DNA of 64,000 nucleotides from Orobanche coerulescens (taxonomy: Eukaryota; Streptophyta; Magnoliopsida; Lamiales; Orobanchaceae): positions 168,635,965 through 168,699,964 of the forward strand of contig CM065802.1 of NCBI GenBank assembly GCA_033398695.1. Reading direction: 5' to 3'. The position numbers and the translations under genes were made by a program. The notes below the pieces were generated by a model. The model saw nothing but the letters and a program-made list of their open reading frames with translations, was not told the DNA's origin and ran no database searches. Shown here in pieces: positions 46,467 to 56,436 of this stretch; the stretch's first letter is position 1; each line of letters starts with the position of its first letter.

Positions 46467-47045
46467 GAAATGCGGCTAAAGAATGCGGCCGTATTATTTA
46501 TACATCTGAACAAACGGCCCAGGGAACGACTCAAACATCACCGTGTTGACGGCTGTGTTTTGAATGTTGGCGAATACCTAAAGGGAGTGCACGAACATCA
46601 CGTTCAAAGTTGTGTTCTCACAAACAACGCAACACGCATGACATACACATTTGTGTGTCTCGATCGTGTCGTGCCTTGCGAGTCAAATGCTAGACACACA
46701 CACACGACGCCCAAAACGAGGTGCACACTCAGCCCTTGCTCGATCGTGTCACAAACGGCCCAATACACAGCGCAACCAACAGCGTGTTTACTGCTGTGTT
46801 CCTCCAGAATCGGCGAAAATGCTTCCGCGAGTCGACGAACCGATATAAAAATGAATCAACGACACCATACAACATACAATAACACAAACACACGTCTGAA
46901 TCACCACAAAACTAACGCCAAAGAATTCATGTTAACGTCAACACGATAACACAGTCTCAATATCGCAGTCGACGAAAAAAATATAATCCCTAATAAAGGA
47001 ACATTAAATACAAAATGACAAATAATTCAAAACAACTAGAAACAA
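45777..47045 (-). other. Unclassified non-coding region with LTR-like features
   Basis: Two points, near 46002 and 47067, carry CTCGGRTATTAYA preceded by similar text, like repeated LTR ends. Read on the minus strand, the segment has a start like TGTAATATCC, a TATAAATA (46502-46495), then a CT-rich leader (46463-46435). CGATCG and CAAACGGCCC words repeat between 46500 and 46850. I suspect a piece of another gypsy LTR. No coding frame is credible. Confidence 0.35.
46435..46463 (+). repeat. (GA)n microsatellite
   Basis: About 14 GA units lie 32 bases before a minus-strand TATA-like site. Confidence 0.95.
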
Positions 47046-47710
47046 AAATCTCGGATATTATAATTTTTGACCCTTTTTGCCGCATAACCATACTTTTGAC
47101 CCATTTCGTAATGGGATTATATTTAAACCTAATTCTCACTGGGATGTCATTTTCAGCCTGTGTGCTCTGGGACGCCATTTTCGACCCATGACATTATTTT
47201 CACTCTATTTCACAGGATGACATTTTCGGTCCTTTCACTCAGGGATGTTATTTTCAACCCGTTTCGTATAGGGATGTTATTTTCGACCGATTTTGTTATC
47301 AAACATCATATTTGGCCCATTTTGTTCCATGGTGTCATTTTTGACCCGTTTTAGCCCTGGATGTCATTTTCGTTCTGTTTCATCCTAGGACATCATTTTC
47401 GATCTGTTTTACCCCAGGGCAACATTTTTCGTCTCGTTTCATCCCGGACCATCATTTTTGTCCGTGGATGTCATTTTTTATATCTGTTTTGTCTTGGGAC
47501 ACTATTTTCGATCTGTTTTGTCCTATGAAATCATTTTCGATTCACCTGGGATGCTATATTCAACCCATTTTGTCATGGGACGATATTTTCACTATGGGAT
47601 GTCAATTTCGACATGTTTTTTCCCTGTGATGACATTGTTGACCAGCTTTATCACAAGAGTTTATTTTCGACCCGTTTTCCTATAGGACGTCATTTTCGAT
47701 CAGTACGTTA
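47046..47710 (-). repeat. ~29-bp array, left arm (inverted)
   Basis: Degenerate units read like GGGATGTCATTTTCGACCC followed by GTTTTG-type spacer. This is the reverse complement of the right-arm unit. Units are poorly conserved, so the array is old or evolves fast. Confidence 0.85.
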
Positions 47711-47829
47711 GTCATTCTTCATTGCATAGGCCAACCCTTGCATGGTTGCATACGTAAAATCTATGGACTCGTTTGTCCCCATCAAACCGATTGTACTTAG
47801 CCCTACACACTAAAAAAATGCCATCGGAT
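47711..47829. other. Spacer between the inverted array arms
   Basis: About 120 bases with no repeat unit and no coding frame. It is the centre of the inverted structure. Confidence 0.6.
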
Positions 47830-49080
47830 GAAATGGGCTAAAAATGTTGTCCTGGGGCGAAATGGGTCGATAATGATGTCCCATGGCAAAAATAATTGAA
47901 AATGACGTCCTTGTGCAAAACGGGTCGAAAATGACGACCAGTGACGAAAACAATCAAAATTTACATTATGGGACAAATCAGGTCGAAAATAACACTTGAG
48001 GGCAAAACGAATCGAAAATGATGTCCAGGGGCGAAAAAAAAATGACCTCCATAGAGAAACGGACCAAAAATGTCGTCATAGTGCTAAACGAGTCGAAAAT
48101 GACGTCACGGGACTAAAATACATCTCGAGATGCAATGGGTCGAAAATGATATCCCTGGAGGAAACGGGTCGAAAATGACGCCCCATGTTGAAATGGGTTG
48201 AAAATGACATACCTCGGCAAAATGAGACGAAAATGTCTTCCCAGGGAGAAATGGTCGAAAATGACGTCCTGAGGCAGAAATGGTCGAAATGACTTCATTG
48301 GATAAATGGGTCAAAAATATCGTCTTGGGGCGAAACAGATTGAAAATGACGACCTAAGGCAGAAATAGTCGAAAATAAACTCGGGTCCAAAACATCACCT
48401 AGGGGCAAAAATAGTCGAAGATTATGTCATGGGACAAATTAGTTCGAAAATAACGCATGGGAACAAAATGGGTCGAAAATGACGTCCCATGACGAAACAT
48501 ACCGAAAATGATGTCTTGGGACGAAACAGGCCAAAAGTAACGTCTCGGGTCGAAATGAGCTGAAAATGACATCCTAAGGTGAAAACAGTCATAAATGACG
48601 TCTCGGGACAAAACAGGCCGAAAACCATGTTCCGAGCCGAAAATGACATCCTGGGACAGGTCGAAAATAACGTCATGGGGTGAAAATAACATCACAGGGC
48701 AAACGAAGCTGAAAATAACATCACGGGGCGAAACGGGCTGAAAATATCATCACGATGCGAAATGAGTCGAAAATAATGTCTCGGGGCATAATTGATCGAA
48801 AATAACATCCCATGACGAAACTGGTCGAAAATATCCTCTGAGGTAAAAAGGACAAAAAATATCGTCCTGGGGAGAAACTGGTCGCAAATGACATCCCGAG
48901 ACAAAATTGGTAAAAAATGATGTCCGTAGATGAAAAGAGCGAAACTGATCGAAAATATCATCCCAGGGCGAAGCGGTCGAAAATGACGTCTCTAGATGAA
49001 GCTGGTCGAAATAATGTTCCTAGATGAAGCGGGTCCAAAACAACATTTTGTGACGAAACTGGTCGAAATTGTCGCCCCGC
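47830..49080 (+). repeat. ~29-bp array, right arm
   Basis: Units read like GGGCGAAACGGGTCGAAAATG followed by ACGTCC, with 28-30 base spacing and heavy divergence. Open frames in this block on either strand are periodic repeat products, not genes. The arm is cut at 49080 by the CACTA element. Confidence 0.9.
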
Positions 49081-49110
49081 CACTATAAGAATAAACCTCA
49101 AAGACTTCGG
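49081..49110 (+). repeat. Left terminal inverted repeat of CACTA element
   Basis: It starts CACTATAAGAATAAACC and runs into AAGACTTCGG. Mismatches to the right end are at positions 6, 7 and 17. Confidence 0.9.
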
Positions 49111-49463
49111 ATAATATCTGAAGTAAAAATATTATAATTACCGAAGTCTATGTTCGTGTAGTAAAAGGTATATTTTAGACTTCGCTTTTTATGCGAAGTC
49201 TAATATCCTAATAACCGAAGTCTATCTCGATTTTTTTTTCTAATTATGATCCAAATATGGGGGGTAAGTGAAGTAAAAGAATGCCTTTAACTTCGGTTAT
49301 TTTATAATTGGCGCAGTAAATATTAGTATTTTCTGCAGTAATATATATTAATATTTCACATTTAAATTTAAAATTCATTGCCAAAATCTACATTCAACTA
49401 TAACTAACCATCAACCACAAGAGCTCAATAATATAAGAACCAATAATTTCATATCATCCCATC

Positions 49464-49806
49464 TTAAAAAAATAACATGCGTTCCAACCAATTCAAAAAC
49501 AGATACATATCATAACAAAGACAGAGAATGTGTAATAAGATTCTATCTATTTCATCATGAACACCACAAATAGGACAAAATGTATTAAAAAAGATCATAT
49601 ACTTCGAAACGGCAAAGTCTCTCTTCAGCACATCATTGCTTTTCATCAGACGATCATACTTCTTCTTCATCATGAAATCATCTTCTCATCAACTTTCTTC
49701 TTCAAATCTTCAACATCAGCACATGAAGCAAACAAATCCACATAATCTCTTTGTTGCTGGTTTAACAAATCTTCTTCCCCAATAAAGAAATTACAAGGTT
49801 TTTGCC
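49464..49806 (-). pseudogene. Unidentified exon-like segment in CACTA element
   Basis: After an acceptor-like GGCTTTCAG (minus, ending at 49807) the text is open for about 45 codons: CNFFIGEEDLLNQQQRDYVD, then DLKKKVDEKM, acidic and coil-like. It ends at two stops. Another frame at 49673-49464 opens with MMKKKYDRLMK. I do not recognise a family. It may be a fourth captured piece or part of the element's own gene. Confidence 0.35.
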
Positions 49807-49977
49807 TGAAAGCCAAAATTATATTACCAACTAAAACATATTAGCATAATGTGTCGTAACACACATACTACAACATTATCAAACAGCCAAAAATAACTTC
49901 TACAAAGTGTAACAACAAGAAAAAAAAAAATTAGTTGGTAAGAGTAGGAGAAGGAAAAGAGATCATAAGCAACTCAC

Positions 49978-50031
49978 ATCAGTCTGGTATTGGAGATCCT
50001 TCTTCAATTTTCCACTTATATGATCCCACAC
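49978..50031 (-). pseudogene. Captured SMU1-like exon, second piece
   Basis: Eighteen codons, VWDHISGKLKKDLQYQTD, are bounded by an acceptor (CTCTTTAG before) and a donor (GTGAGT after). The text matches the stretch after the DGFIEV block of plant SMU1, a WD40 pre-mRNA splicing factor. The 74-base intron separating it from the next piece is kept, so the copy came from genomic DNA. Confidence 0.8.
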
Positions 50032-50105
50032 CTAAAGAGCACCAAGATTATCAAGCGATACTTTAAATCAAATGGAATCACAAAATTAGATACTTAATAA
50101 GTAAC

Positions 50106-50215
50106 CTCGACAAATCCATCAACTGTACAAGAAACGAGAAATTGCCCATCCGGAGAGAACCGGGCGCATTCGGGATGACTGTTCTTCCCAAACTGCATTC
50201 GAGATACCTTTTACT
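50106..50215 (-). pseudogene. Captured SMU1-like exon, first piece
   Basis: The text [20 protein letters not shown] continues SCTVDGFVE and ends at a GT donor (50105). It is the start of the WD40 repeats in SMU1-like proteins. The frame upstream is lost about where the AAA ATPase piece ends, so the join is between two genes. The open frame that runs through 50119-50421 reads this part out of register. Confidence 0.85.
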
Positions 50216-50244
50216 CTTATGTGCAGGTCTATCAAGACTCTATC

Positions 50245-50435
50245 AAGACCAGCTATTTGGTCATAATCAATGTCATATTCAACCTTCTCGTCCTTTAATA
50301 TCACCTTCAATATTGCAACCGTGTCCTTACGGTTAGGCAGTCCAATTTCGAATGCCTGAGGAAGACGCCGAATAATTGCTTCATCAAGTTCTGACGGTCG
50401 ATTTGTAGCCACGAGTACCATGATTCGAGCATGTT
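50245..50435 (-). pseudogene. Captured Msp1/ATAD1-like AAA ATPase exon, third piece
   Basis: After the acceptor CTACAG (minus, 50437-50436) the text is HARIMVLVATNRPSELDEAI, then RRLPQAFEIGLPNRKD and DYDQIAGL. This is the sensor-1/arginine-finger region of Msp1-type AAA ATPases (usual VLAATNRP; here VLVATNRP). These proteins extract misplaced tail-anchored proteins from mitochondrial membranes. The frame is open but is fused to unrelated DNA after IAGL. Confidence 0.85.
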
Positions 50436-51042
50436 CTGTAGTAAGAAAATGGATAGTTACAAAAACTACTATTTCTCAGATAAATTTTATCATAATATAC
50501 AAAAACTACCCTTGAGGTTTGAACAAATTCCAGAAAACCAACTAACTTTGAAAATCACAAAAACCACATTGGAGGTTACACCTGCCTCACATTTTGCAGC
50601 CACTGTTGATGGAGTTAACCACAATCCCTAAGTCATCAAATAAAAATTACAATTACATCATCAGCTTTTCCAAATATTACAAATAACCTCAACCTTTTGT
50701 CTTATATTTTAAATTTGGATCCCACAGTTTTTCAAAATATTGTGAATAGCTAGACTTAAAGTTGGGGCTACTTCTATACTCTGAAAGTTGAAGGGTGTGA
50801 TTGTAATATATCCATGATGTGAGCAAAATCAACTAATGGTTTGGGGCAAAATGTTAGGTGAATCAAACCTCACATGTGGTTTTTGTAATTTGTTAAAGTT
50901 AGTTGGGTTCGTTTGCAAACACCACAAACCTTGGGTACTTTTTGTAACTATCCCTTATTAGAAAACAAATAGAGTGTCATAAACGTCCCAGATGTGAGCA
51001 AAATCAACTAACGGTTGGGGGGAAATGTAAGACGAATCAAAC

Positions 51043-51180
51043 CCCACAAAGCCATAAATTCTGATTTCATGTTAGTTAGTGCTTCATGGTCTGTAGATCT
51101 GAAGCTGGCCCAGAAAGCTGTCCACCTCATCGATGAAGATAATAGCTGGCTAGAGTTTGTGAGCCAAGGTGAAATAAACT
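51043..51180 (-). pseudogene. Captured Msp1/ATAD1-like exon, second piece (Walker B)
   Basis: The text VYFTLAHKL-stop-PAIIFIDEVDSFLGQ contains the Walker B motif IIFIDEVD. A stop replaces a Gln just before it. A one-base insertion shifts the rest, TDHEALTNMKSEFMALW, to another frame. Order and spacing to the neighbouring pieces match one gene with introns. Confidence 0.85.
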
Positions 51181-51357
51181 TGCATCACTTGCATCAATCT
51201 TACGCCGCAACTCAGAACTACCAGAAATAAACTTGCATCACTTGTAACCATTAAATTGTACAAGGAAAATCATACAAGTTACTATATTCCAAAATGAACA
51301 TATTGCAACAACGTAATCAGTAGAACACATTTTAAAAGATGAATTAGGTATACCCAC

Positions 51358-51445
51358 CTAGTTTCTGTGCGTCGTCAAACCATTTGCTCATTAAATTGGA
51401 AACTCTTATTAATGAAAACACCCTAAACCTCTTTCTTGACAAAAT
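51358..51445 (-). pseudogene. Captured Msp1/ATAD1-like exon, first piece
   Basis: The text gives GVFIN, then after a one-base loss NLMSKWFDDAQKL, followed by donor GTGGGT (51357-51352). This is the segment just after Walker A in Msp1-type ATPases (usual SKWFG or SKWFD). Walker A itself is not found within the element. Confidence 0.8.
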
Positions 51446-51633
51446 CTTCTGCTCAAACTAATGGAATCTTCACCTAATTCATTTGATCTGGCAATAATCT
51501 ACAGAATCCGAAAATGGGGACTCAGTTATCCTGTCATAAATTTGTAGCAAGTAGATGGTAGTCAATTAAGAAACAGCAGTAACCTCTTCACAAAGGATTA
51601 ATTAGCAGACCAAATTGAGGTTGTGCAACTCAC

Positions 51634-51698
51634 CTTGTCATCAACATCAGTGAAAGTGCGGACGTAGTTCACCTCATACCCCCAAAGGCTTAAGAAAT
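51634..51698 (-). pseudogene. Captured cysteinyl-tRNA synthetase exon
   Basis: A 65-base exon is bounded by acceptor AAGCAG and donor GTGAGT. It reads LWGYEVNYVRTFTDVDDK without a stop. The motif YVRNFTDVDDK is a signature of class I cysteinyl-tRNA synthetases, close after the HIGH-type motif. One change (N to T) is seen. It is the most upstream captured piece on the minus strand. Confidence 0.85.
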
Positions 51699-51869
51699 CT
51701 GCTTAATTTCAAAATAAAGGTTAGAGCTTTTCCTCTTTACATAACATAACATATAGTTTGTTGACAAAAACAATCATTTCTAAAGATACAGGGGTTTGTA
51801 CCATCTACTTGCGACACAAAGCACAATATTTTTTGTAAAAAAACGAAATTGATATAAGATGATTGGAAA

Positions 51870-53224
51870 CTATTTATTTAGGGCCAAGATCCATTTTTTA
51901 CAATAACCCAGTTCGCTCTTACTTGATGCAATTGTTGAAGGTGTGATAAGAATATAGAGTATAGAACTGCAGAACCGACCATAAAGGAGAAAAAGAGGAA
52001 GGAGAAAATTGCAGAAAATGTTACCGGCAAAGTCAGGCAATGCAAGAGAGGAAACCCATAAGAAGAGAAGATCTGGAGGTGTTATGAACCGTCTTCGATT
52101 TCGATCGCCGTTCACCTTCTTCTAATTCTTTCTTCTGCAACGCCGCTTCCAATCTTACAATCCTCCAATTCTTTCAATCTGCCAATTCAATGAGTCATAA
52201 TTACAAAAAAGTAATTCTTTCAATCTCCCGTCGCCCGACTTCTCCACTACCTGTGACTAATTTGTCATTTCACCCAGTCAGGGAGGAGATGCCGAGAACC
52301 AGTGACTAATTTGTTGTTTCTTCTGTGCGCGAGGAGTCCCGGAGATGCCGAGAATCAGGCGGCACCGCTCACCATCGTCGACCGACGGTGGTAAGGGATA
52401 CAAAAGGCGAGAACGGCGAAGTCGGGTCAGAGATGGCCGCTAATGTTGTGGGGAGATGACCCATAGAACGGCGGAGGGGAAGGACAGAGAGATATGGAGA
52501 TAAAAGAAAAGAAAAAAATGAGAAGATTGAGGGGGCGGTTACCAATAAGTGGGGTTTGGGTAAAATCACTGTTCACATACGTTGTTAATTCACATGGGGA
52601 GATATTTTTATTTAAAAAAATTCACTGTACTTTTTATTTCAGTAATTATCAAACTACTTAAGTATATTCAACTTAAAATTTTCGATCTATTCTGTGGGGA
52701 AGGCAGCAAGACGGACTGGGGGCGGGGTACGCGAACAACAAAGAGAGAGATCATTTGGAACTTTACTTGTTTCTTATAATGATTAAATCCTGAAGTTTAA
52801 AATCTAATACATAACATAAATTAATAACAGTATCTTTCCATAAATTATAAACTCTTGATAATATGAACTTTACTTGTAGTGATATTAAATCTAATACATA
52901 ACATAAATTAATAATAGTAATATTTTACTTGTGTTTTTAGGAGTTAAATGAAAAAATCTGAAGTTGAAAATATTAATTCCCGGTCAAAATACATGCACTT
53001 CGCTTTTGTATAAATATTCTGATAAAAAATAAAATTTTACATTGTAACTTCATTAATTATCAAATTAGTGAAGTCTTTGTATCTTAAAATTCTCAACTAA
53101 TTTCTGCTTTTTAGTATGATACCATTTACTGAAGTCTACGTGGGTGTTTTACTTCAGCAAATTAAAAAACGAAGTTGTTTTCTGTTTTTTACTTCACTAA
53201 TATACATAACTGAAGTAAATTGTA
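51870..53224. other. CACTA interior, no recognised gene
   Basis: Only short frames are present, including an 81-codon frame at 52115-51870 without a recognised domain. The segment 52100-52570 is C/T-rich on the minus strand like a plant 5' untranslated region or promoter, and could belong to a captured gene. 52580-53224 is AT-rich with subterminal words (ACTTCACTAA, CGAAGT). Confidence 0.5.
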
Positions 53225-53254
53225 CCGAAGTCTTTGATGTTTATTCTACTAGTG
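53225..53254 (-). repeat. Right terminal inverted repeat of CACTA element
   Basis: Read on the minus strand it begins CACTAGTAGAATAAACATC. It is followed on the plus strand by the CGC duplication. Confidence 0.9.
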
Positions 53255-53478
53255 CGCAATGAACTATGGTCGAAAATGACGCCCTTGGGAAACACGTCGG
53301 AAATAATGTGTGTGGAAAATTAGGTCAAAAATAACGTGCTGGGACAAAAACAATCGAAAATGACCTTATGGTGCAGGACGGAATGAAAATAATGTCTTTG
53401 GGTGAAAACAGTCGAAAAATACCATCACGTGACGAAATGAGTCAAAAATAACATCCTTAAGCGGAACGGGTTGAAAAT
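53255..53478 (+). repeat. ~29-bp array, continuation after CACTA element
   Basis: Units with GTCGAAAATGACG-type text resume in the same orientation as 47830-49080. They end at 53478, where element G inserts in the word GAAAAT. Confidence 0.85.
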
Positions 53479-53696
53479 TGTAAAACCCGGTTGTAATTTA
53501 GTCATTATCATTCAGTACTTGTCATTCTGTAATTGTCACTCAGTAATTTTCACTCATTAATGATCGTTTGTCACTCATATTCAGTCAATGTATTCACTGT
53601 TCAGAGTAATTGTATCGTCATTCATCATCAACCTAGATGAAGTTTCGTGCCATGTTTATCACCGTTGTCATCTTCATAGTGTGCTGTGTGTGAGGA

Positions 53697-54255
53697 GTAG
53701 CGCATGCTACGTACTCTCTTTAGCATGCGCTAATTGAGTACGGGTAGCGCACGCTACCTCTCAACACTAGCGCACGCTAGTGTAGTTCAGCAGGCAGTCT
53801 AGAAGGCACTGGACTACAGTTGGGATTATAAGTAGCGCACGCTACGAATGGTAAGTAGCGCGTGGTATTAGGTCGGTGTAGCACACACTATACTGTCGGT
53901 GTAGCGCGCGCTAAGGTCGGATCAGGTTGAGTCCAGTGGCTACTGGACTGAACGAGATTAATTCATAGCGCACGCTACGAGTGGTTTTTAGCGTACGCAA
54001 ATGGTGTAGTAGCGCACACTAAATATTGATTGTAGCGTACGCTACCGCGATCAGGTCAGAGGACAGAAGGTTCTGGACTCCAGTACTGGGCATCAGATAA
54101 TTCGTTAGCGCACGCTAACATTTTGAGTTAGCGCACGCTAAGTACATGGTCATAGTGCACGCTACAAGAGGTACATAGCGCACGCTACCGTTGCGAACAG
54201 AGGGTACTGGACTACCCAGATTAATTCATAGCGCACGCTATGCACAGGAGCTAGC
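53697..54255 (+). repeat. U3 palindrome array, 5' LTR of G
   Basis: About twenty copies of TAGCGCACGCTA, TAGCGCGCGCTA and decayed forms lie in 560 bases. They run in the same order as in the other G LTR and correspond word for word to many in D. Confidence 0.9.
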
Positions 54256-54274
54256 GCACGCTAACTGGGATTTT

Positions 54275-54285
54275 CTATATATAGG
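54275..54285 (+). promoter_or_regulatory. TATA box in 5' LTR of G
   Basis: CTATATATAGG lies just after the U3 array. It is 172 bases before the possible donor site. Confidence 0.6.
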
Positions 54286-54456
54286 ACAGTCCAGTCCTTT
54301 AGCGTCTTTTGTCATTTCTCTTCGTTTCTTCGGCGTTTTTAGGCGATTTTGGACGAATTAGAGAGTGTTCTTCGAGGTGCAATCAGCTATCATCATCATC
54401 AAGCTTATAATCCGGAGTAATCATCATTTCATCATCACCAACACATCAAATCAAAG

Positions 54457-55671
54457 GTAATGATTTAGTGAATCTAGAAATTTGGATATTTGGGGTTTTC
54501 CTTCCATTTTCTTCATATGAACTTGGATTGTTGTTGGAATATGTTAGATATGGATTATCTATCTTGGATAAATGTATTCCTACGGATTTTATGGCATATA
54601 TTTCGGATTTCATGAATTGTTTGGGGTTTGATTCAAGAACACTTTGGGGTTGACTTCGATATTTTTGGGGGTTTCGATTTAGATGTTGTCGTTAACTCGA
54701 ATTGTGGATTCCTATGGGATTATTGATATCATTGAAGTTCTTATTGGTTTGAAATACTCATTTTAGAGTTGGTTTTGATATATTCGGGATTTGGATATTA
54801 TCAAAGGATGTTTGTTGCTAAATGTTCGCTAGAATGCCTCAATGAGTTTGGATATTGTTGTATCGACGTTTGAGTCGGTTATAATCGTGTTTGATTCGTA
54901 TATTGAGCATTGTTGGTATTGTCATTTAAGGTTGTTCGAGCGACCAACATTTCATTTAGGACGTTGTTCGTGGAAGGACATACTTCATCGGTGTTCTGTA
55001 AGTTAATTCTTACTCGGTTAAAAGGATATTCATTCCTTTCGTTGTTGTTCATTCATAATTATAGTTCATTCATAATGTATTAACCGTATTGAAACTTGTA
55101 ATTGTCAATTAATCACTTCAGTCACAAGGAACGACGGTTTCACTCATTTCATTGAGCTATCATTCATTTCACTATCATTTCATCTCGGTGAGTCATTATT
55201 GATTTCGATGTCACTTTTGTTATCTCGTGGCATTCCGGGTCATATTGGCGTGCCGGTTGGTATGTGTAGGATTTTCATGTCGGGCACATATTAAGTCGTG
55301 TGTTGGTTGTTGGCCTCACATTGGACTGTGCAGACGAGAAGAATTACTTCGTGAGACTGATTAGGTACAAGACCACACATGTATTCGATCGATACTCGTT
55401 GGTGGCTTGTGCACGGATATATTTCCATCCCGGGCGTAGTGTGGCACCACCTTTTGAGCCGTACCATTAGTTGATTCATACAGCATGTTTGATTGTGTAT
55501 GTTTTCAACAGGATTGGGTTAATCTGACCAATTCACTTTTGATCGCATGTGTTCGACGGTTAGAGATTTTGATCGAACTTGTGGTTTATACAGCATATAT
55601 GATTGTGTTTATTCAACTCTTGAGGATTGTTGTTCTGCGTAACTGATCCCATTGGGGGATATTGTTTTCAG
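54457..55671 (+). other. Possible intron within 5' LTR of G
   Basis: Donor-like TCAAAG|GTAATG and acceptor-like TTGTTTTCAG|GCC are 1,215 bases apart. Position and flanks match the sites in F and D. If spliced, most of the long leader would be removed. This is an inference. Confidence 0.45.
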
Positions 55672-56003
55672 GCCATGGCAAGGATAAGGCACGGGAAGAG
55701 AATGTTGACGGCGAGGAGTCCCAGTGATACTAGTAGGGGGCCCCAGTCCTTTCATTCACTGTGTTTCTTTATTTTATTTCCGCTGCAGATTTCCGTTTGG
55801 ATTTTGAGTTCATTCAGTGTTATTTTATTCGGTTACTTTCTTGGGTGTGTTGTAATAAAACTCCTCATCGGAGTAATTATTGATATACTGTGGTTCGGTA
55901 CTACAATCATATCACTTAATTCATTAATTTTCATCTGCCTAGTGGGTCCCAGTCGGGGGTCCACGACACTGTAATACCCACCTAGTTAGGGGTGTTAAAG
56001 AGT

Positions 56004-56015
56004 TGGTATCGGAGC
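56004..56015 (+). other. Primer-binding site of element G
   Basis: TGGTATCGGAGC, four bases past the LTR end. It has one mismatch to the initiator Met tRNA complement. Confidence 0.85.
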
Positions 56016-56436
56016 ATGGTTTTGAATACTACCTTCCGAGTCATGTTTCATTTGAAATCATCATTCATCAGACTAGTATCATTGGACTTTCGCGTCACGT
56101 GTGACCCGTGCAAGAGTCGAGCCCTTCAGACCAAAGAACAGTAAGATTTCCTCATTTATCATTTTCATTTGTAATCAAGTCGATCATGTTAATTCATTAA
56201 TCACTCAGTTCACTTCACTATTCAGTTGTTGATCTTGAGGATCGTATCATTAATCGTGTTAACTTGTTTAAAATAATCATTTCAAGAATTTCATCAGATA
56301 ATCACATCCCCTCAGTTGATCATTCATGTAATCATTGTGTTTGAGCGCGTGTGCTCATTTTCATCATTTCATAACGTAATCATAATGTGATATTCATGCA
56401 AGATATATAATCATTTCGTGACTTTCCCACTTCAGT
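56016..56436 (+). other. Untranslated leader of element G
   Basis: AT-rich, TCAT-word-rich stretch without a conserved frame, collinear with the leaders of D and F. Confidence 0.6.

Larger units (their letters stand above)
49081..53254 (-). mobile_element. Non-autonomous CACTA transposon with captured gene pieces
   Basis: Terminal inverted repeats begin CACTATAAGAATAAAC (left) and CACTAGTAGAATAAAC (right, reverse complement), with 27 of the first 30 bases matching. The 3-bp target duplication CGC is at 49078-49080 and 53255-53257. Subterminal ACCGAAGTC/ACTTCGG words recur at both ends, as in En/Spm elements. No transposase is seen. The interior holds minus-strand exon pieces of three cellular genes. 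Strand is given for that cargo. Confidence 0.9.
53479..55999 (+). mobile_element. 5' LTR of element G
   Basis: TGTAAAACCC (53479) to GTGTTAAA (55999; the usual end is GTTACA). It is 2,521 bases, with a U3 array, TATA box, possible intron and no LTR-end hairpin. About 27 bases including that hairpin are missing near 55820 compared with the second LTR. Confidence 0.9.

Noticed and set aside
46470..46949. 159-codon plus-strand open frame
   Set aside because: It has no recognised motif, lies opposite a TATA-like LTR region, and its composition is that of the repeated words in the DNA.
48399..48961. Minus-strand frames of 84-98 codons in the 29-bp array
   Set aside because: The products are periodic and appear in more than one frame, as expected from a tandem repeat.
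50119..50421. 100-codon frame taken as one gene
   Set aside because: Its first ~60 residues are an AAA ATPase exon and the rest reads the SMU1-like exon out of frame. It is a chance fusion across a capture junction.
51870..52115. 81-codon minus-strand frame in the CACTA element
   Set aside because: It does not match the N-terminus of any of the three captured proteins that I can recall. Chance is likely.
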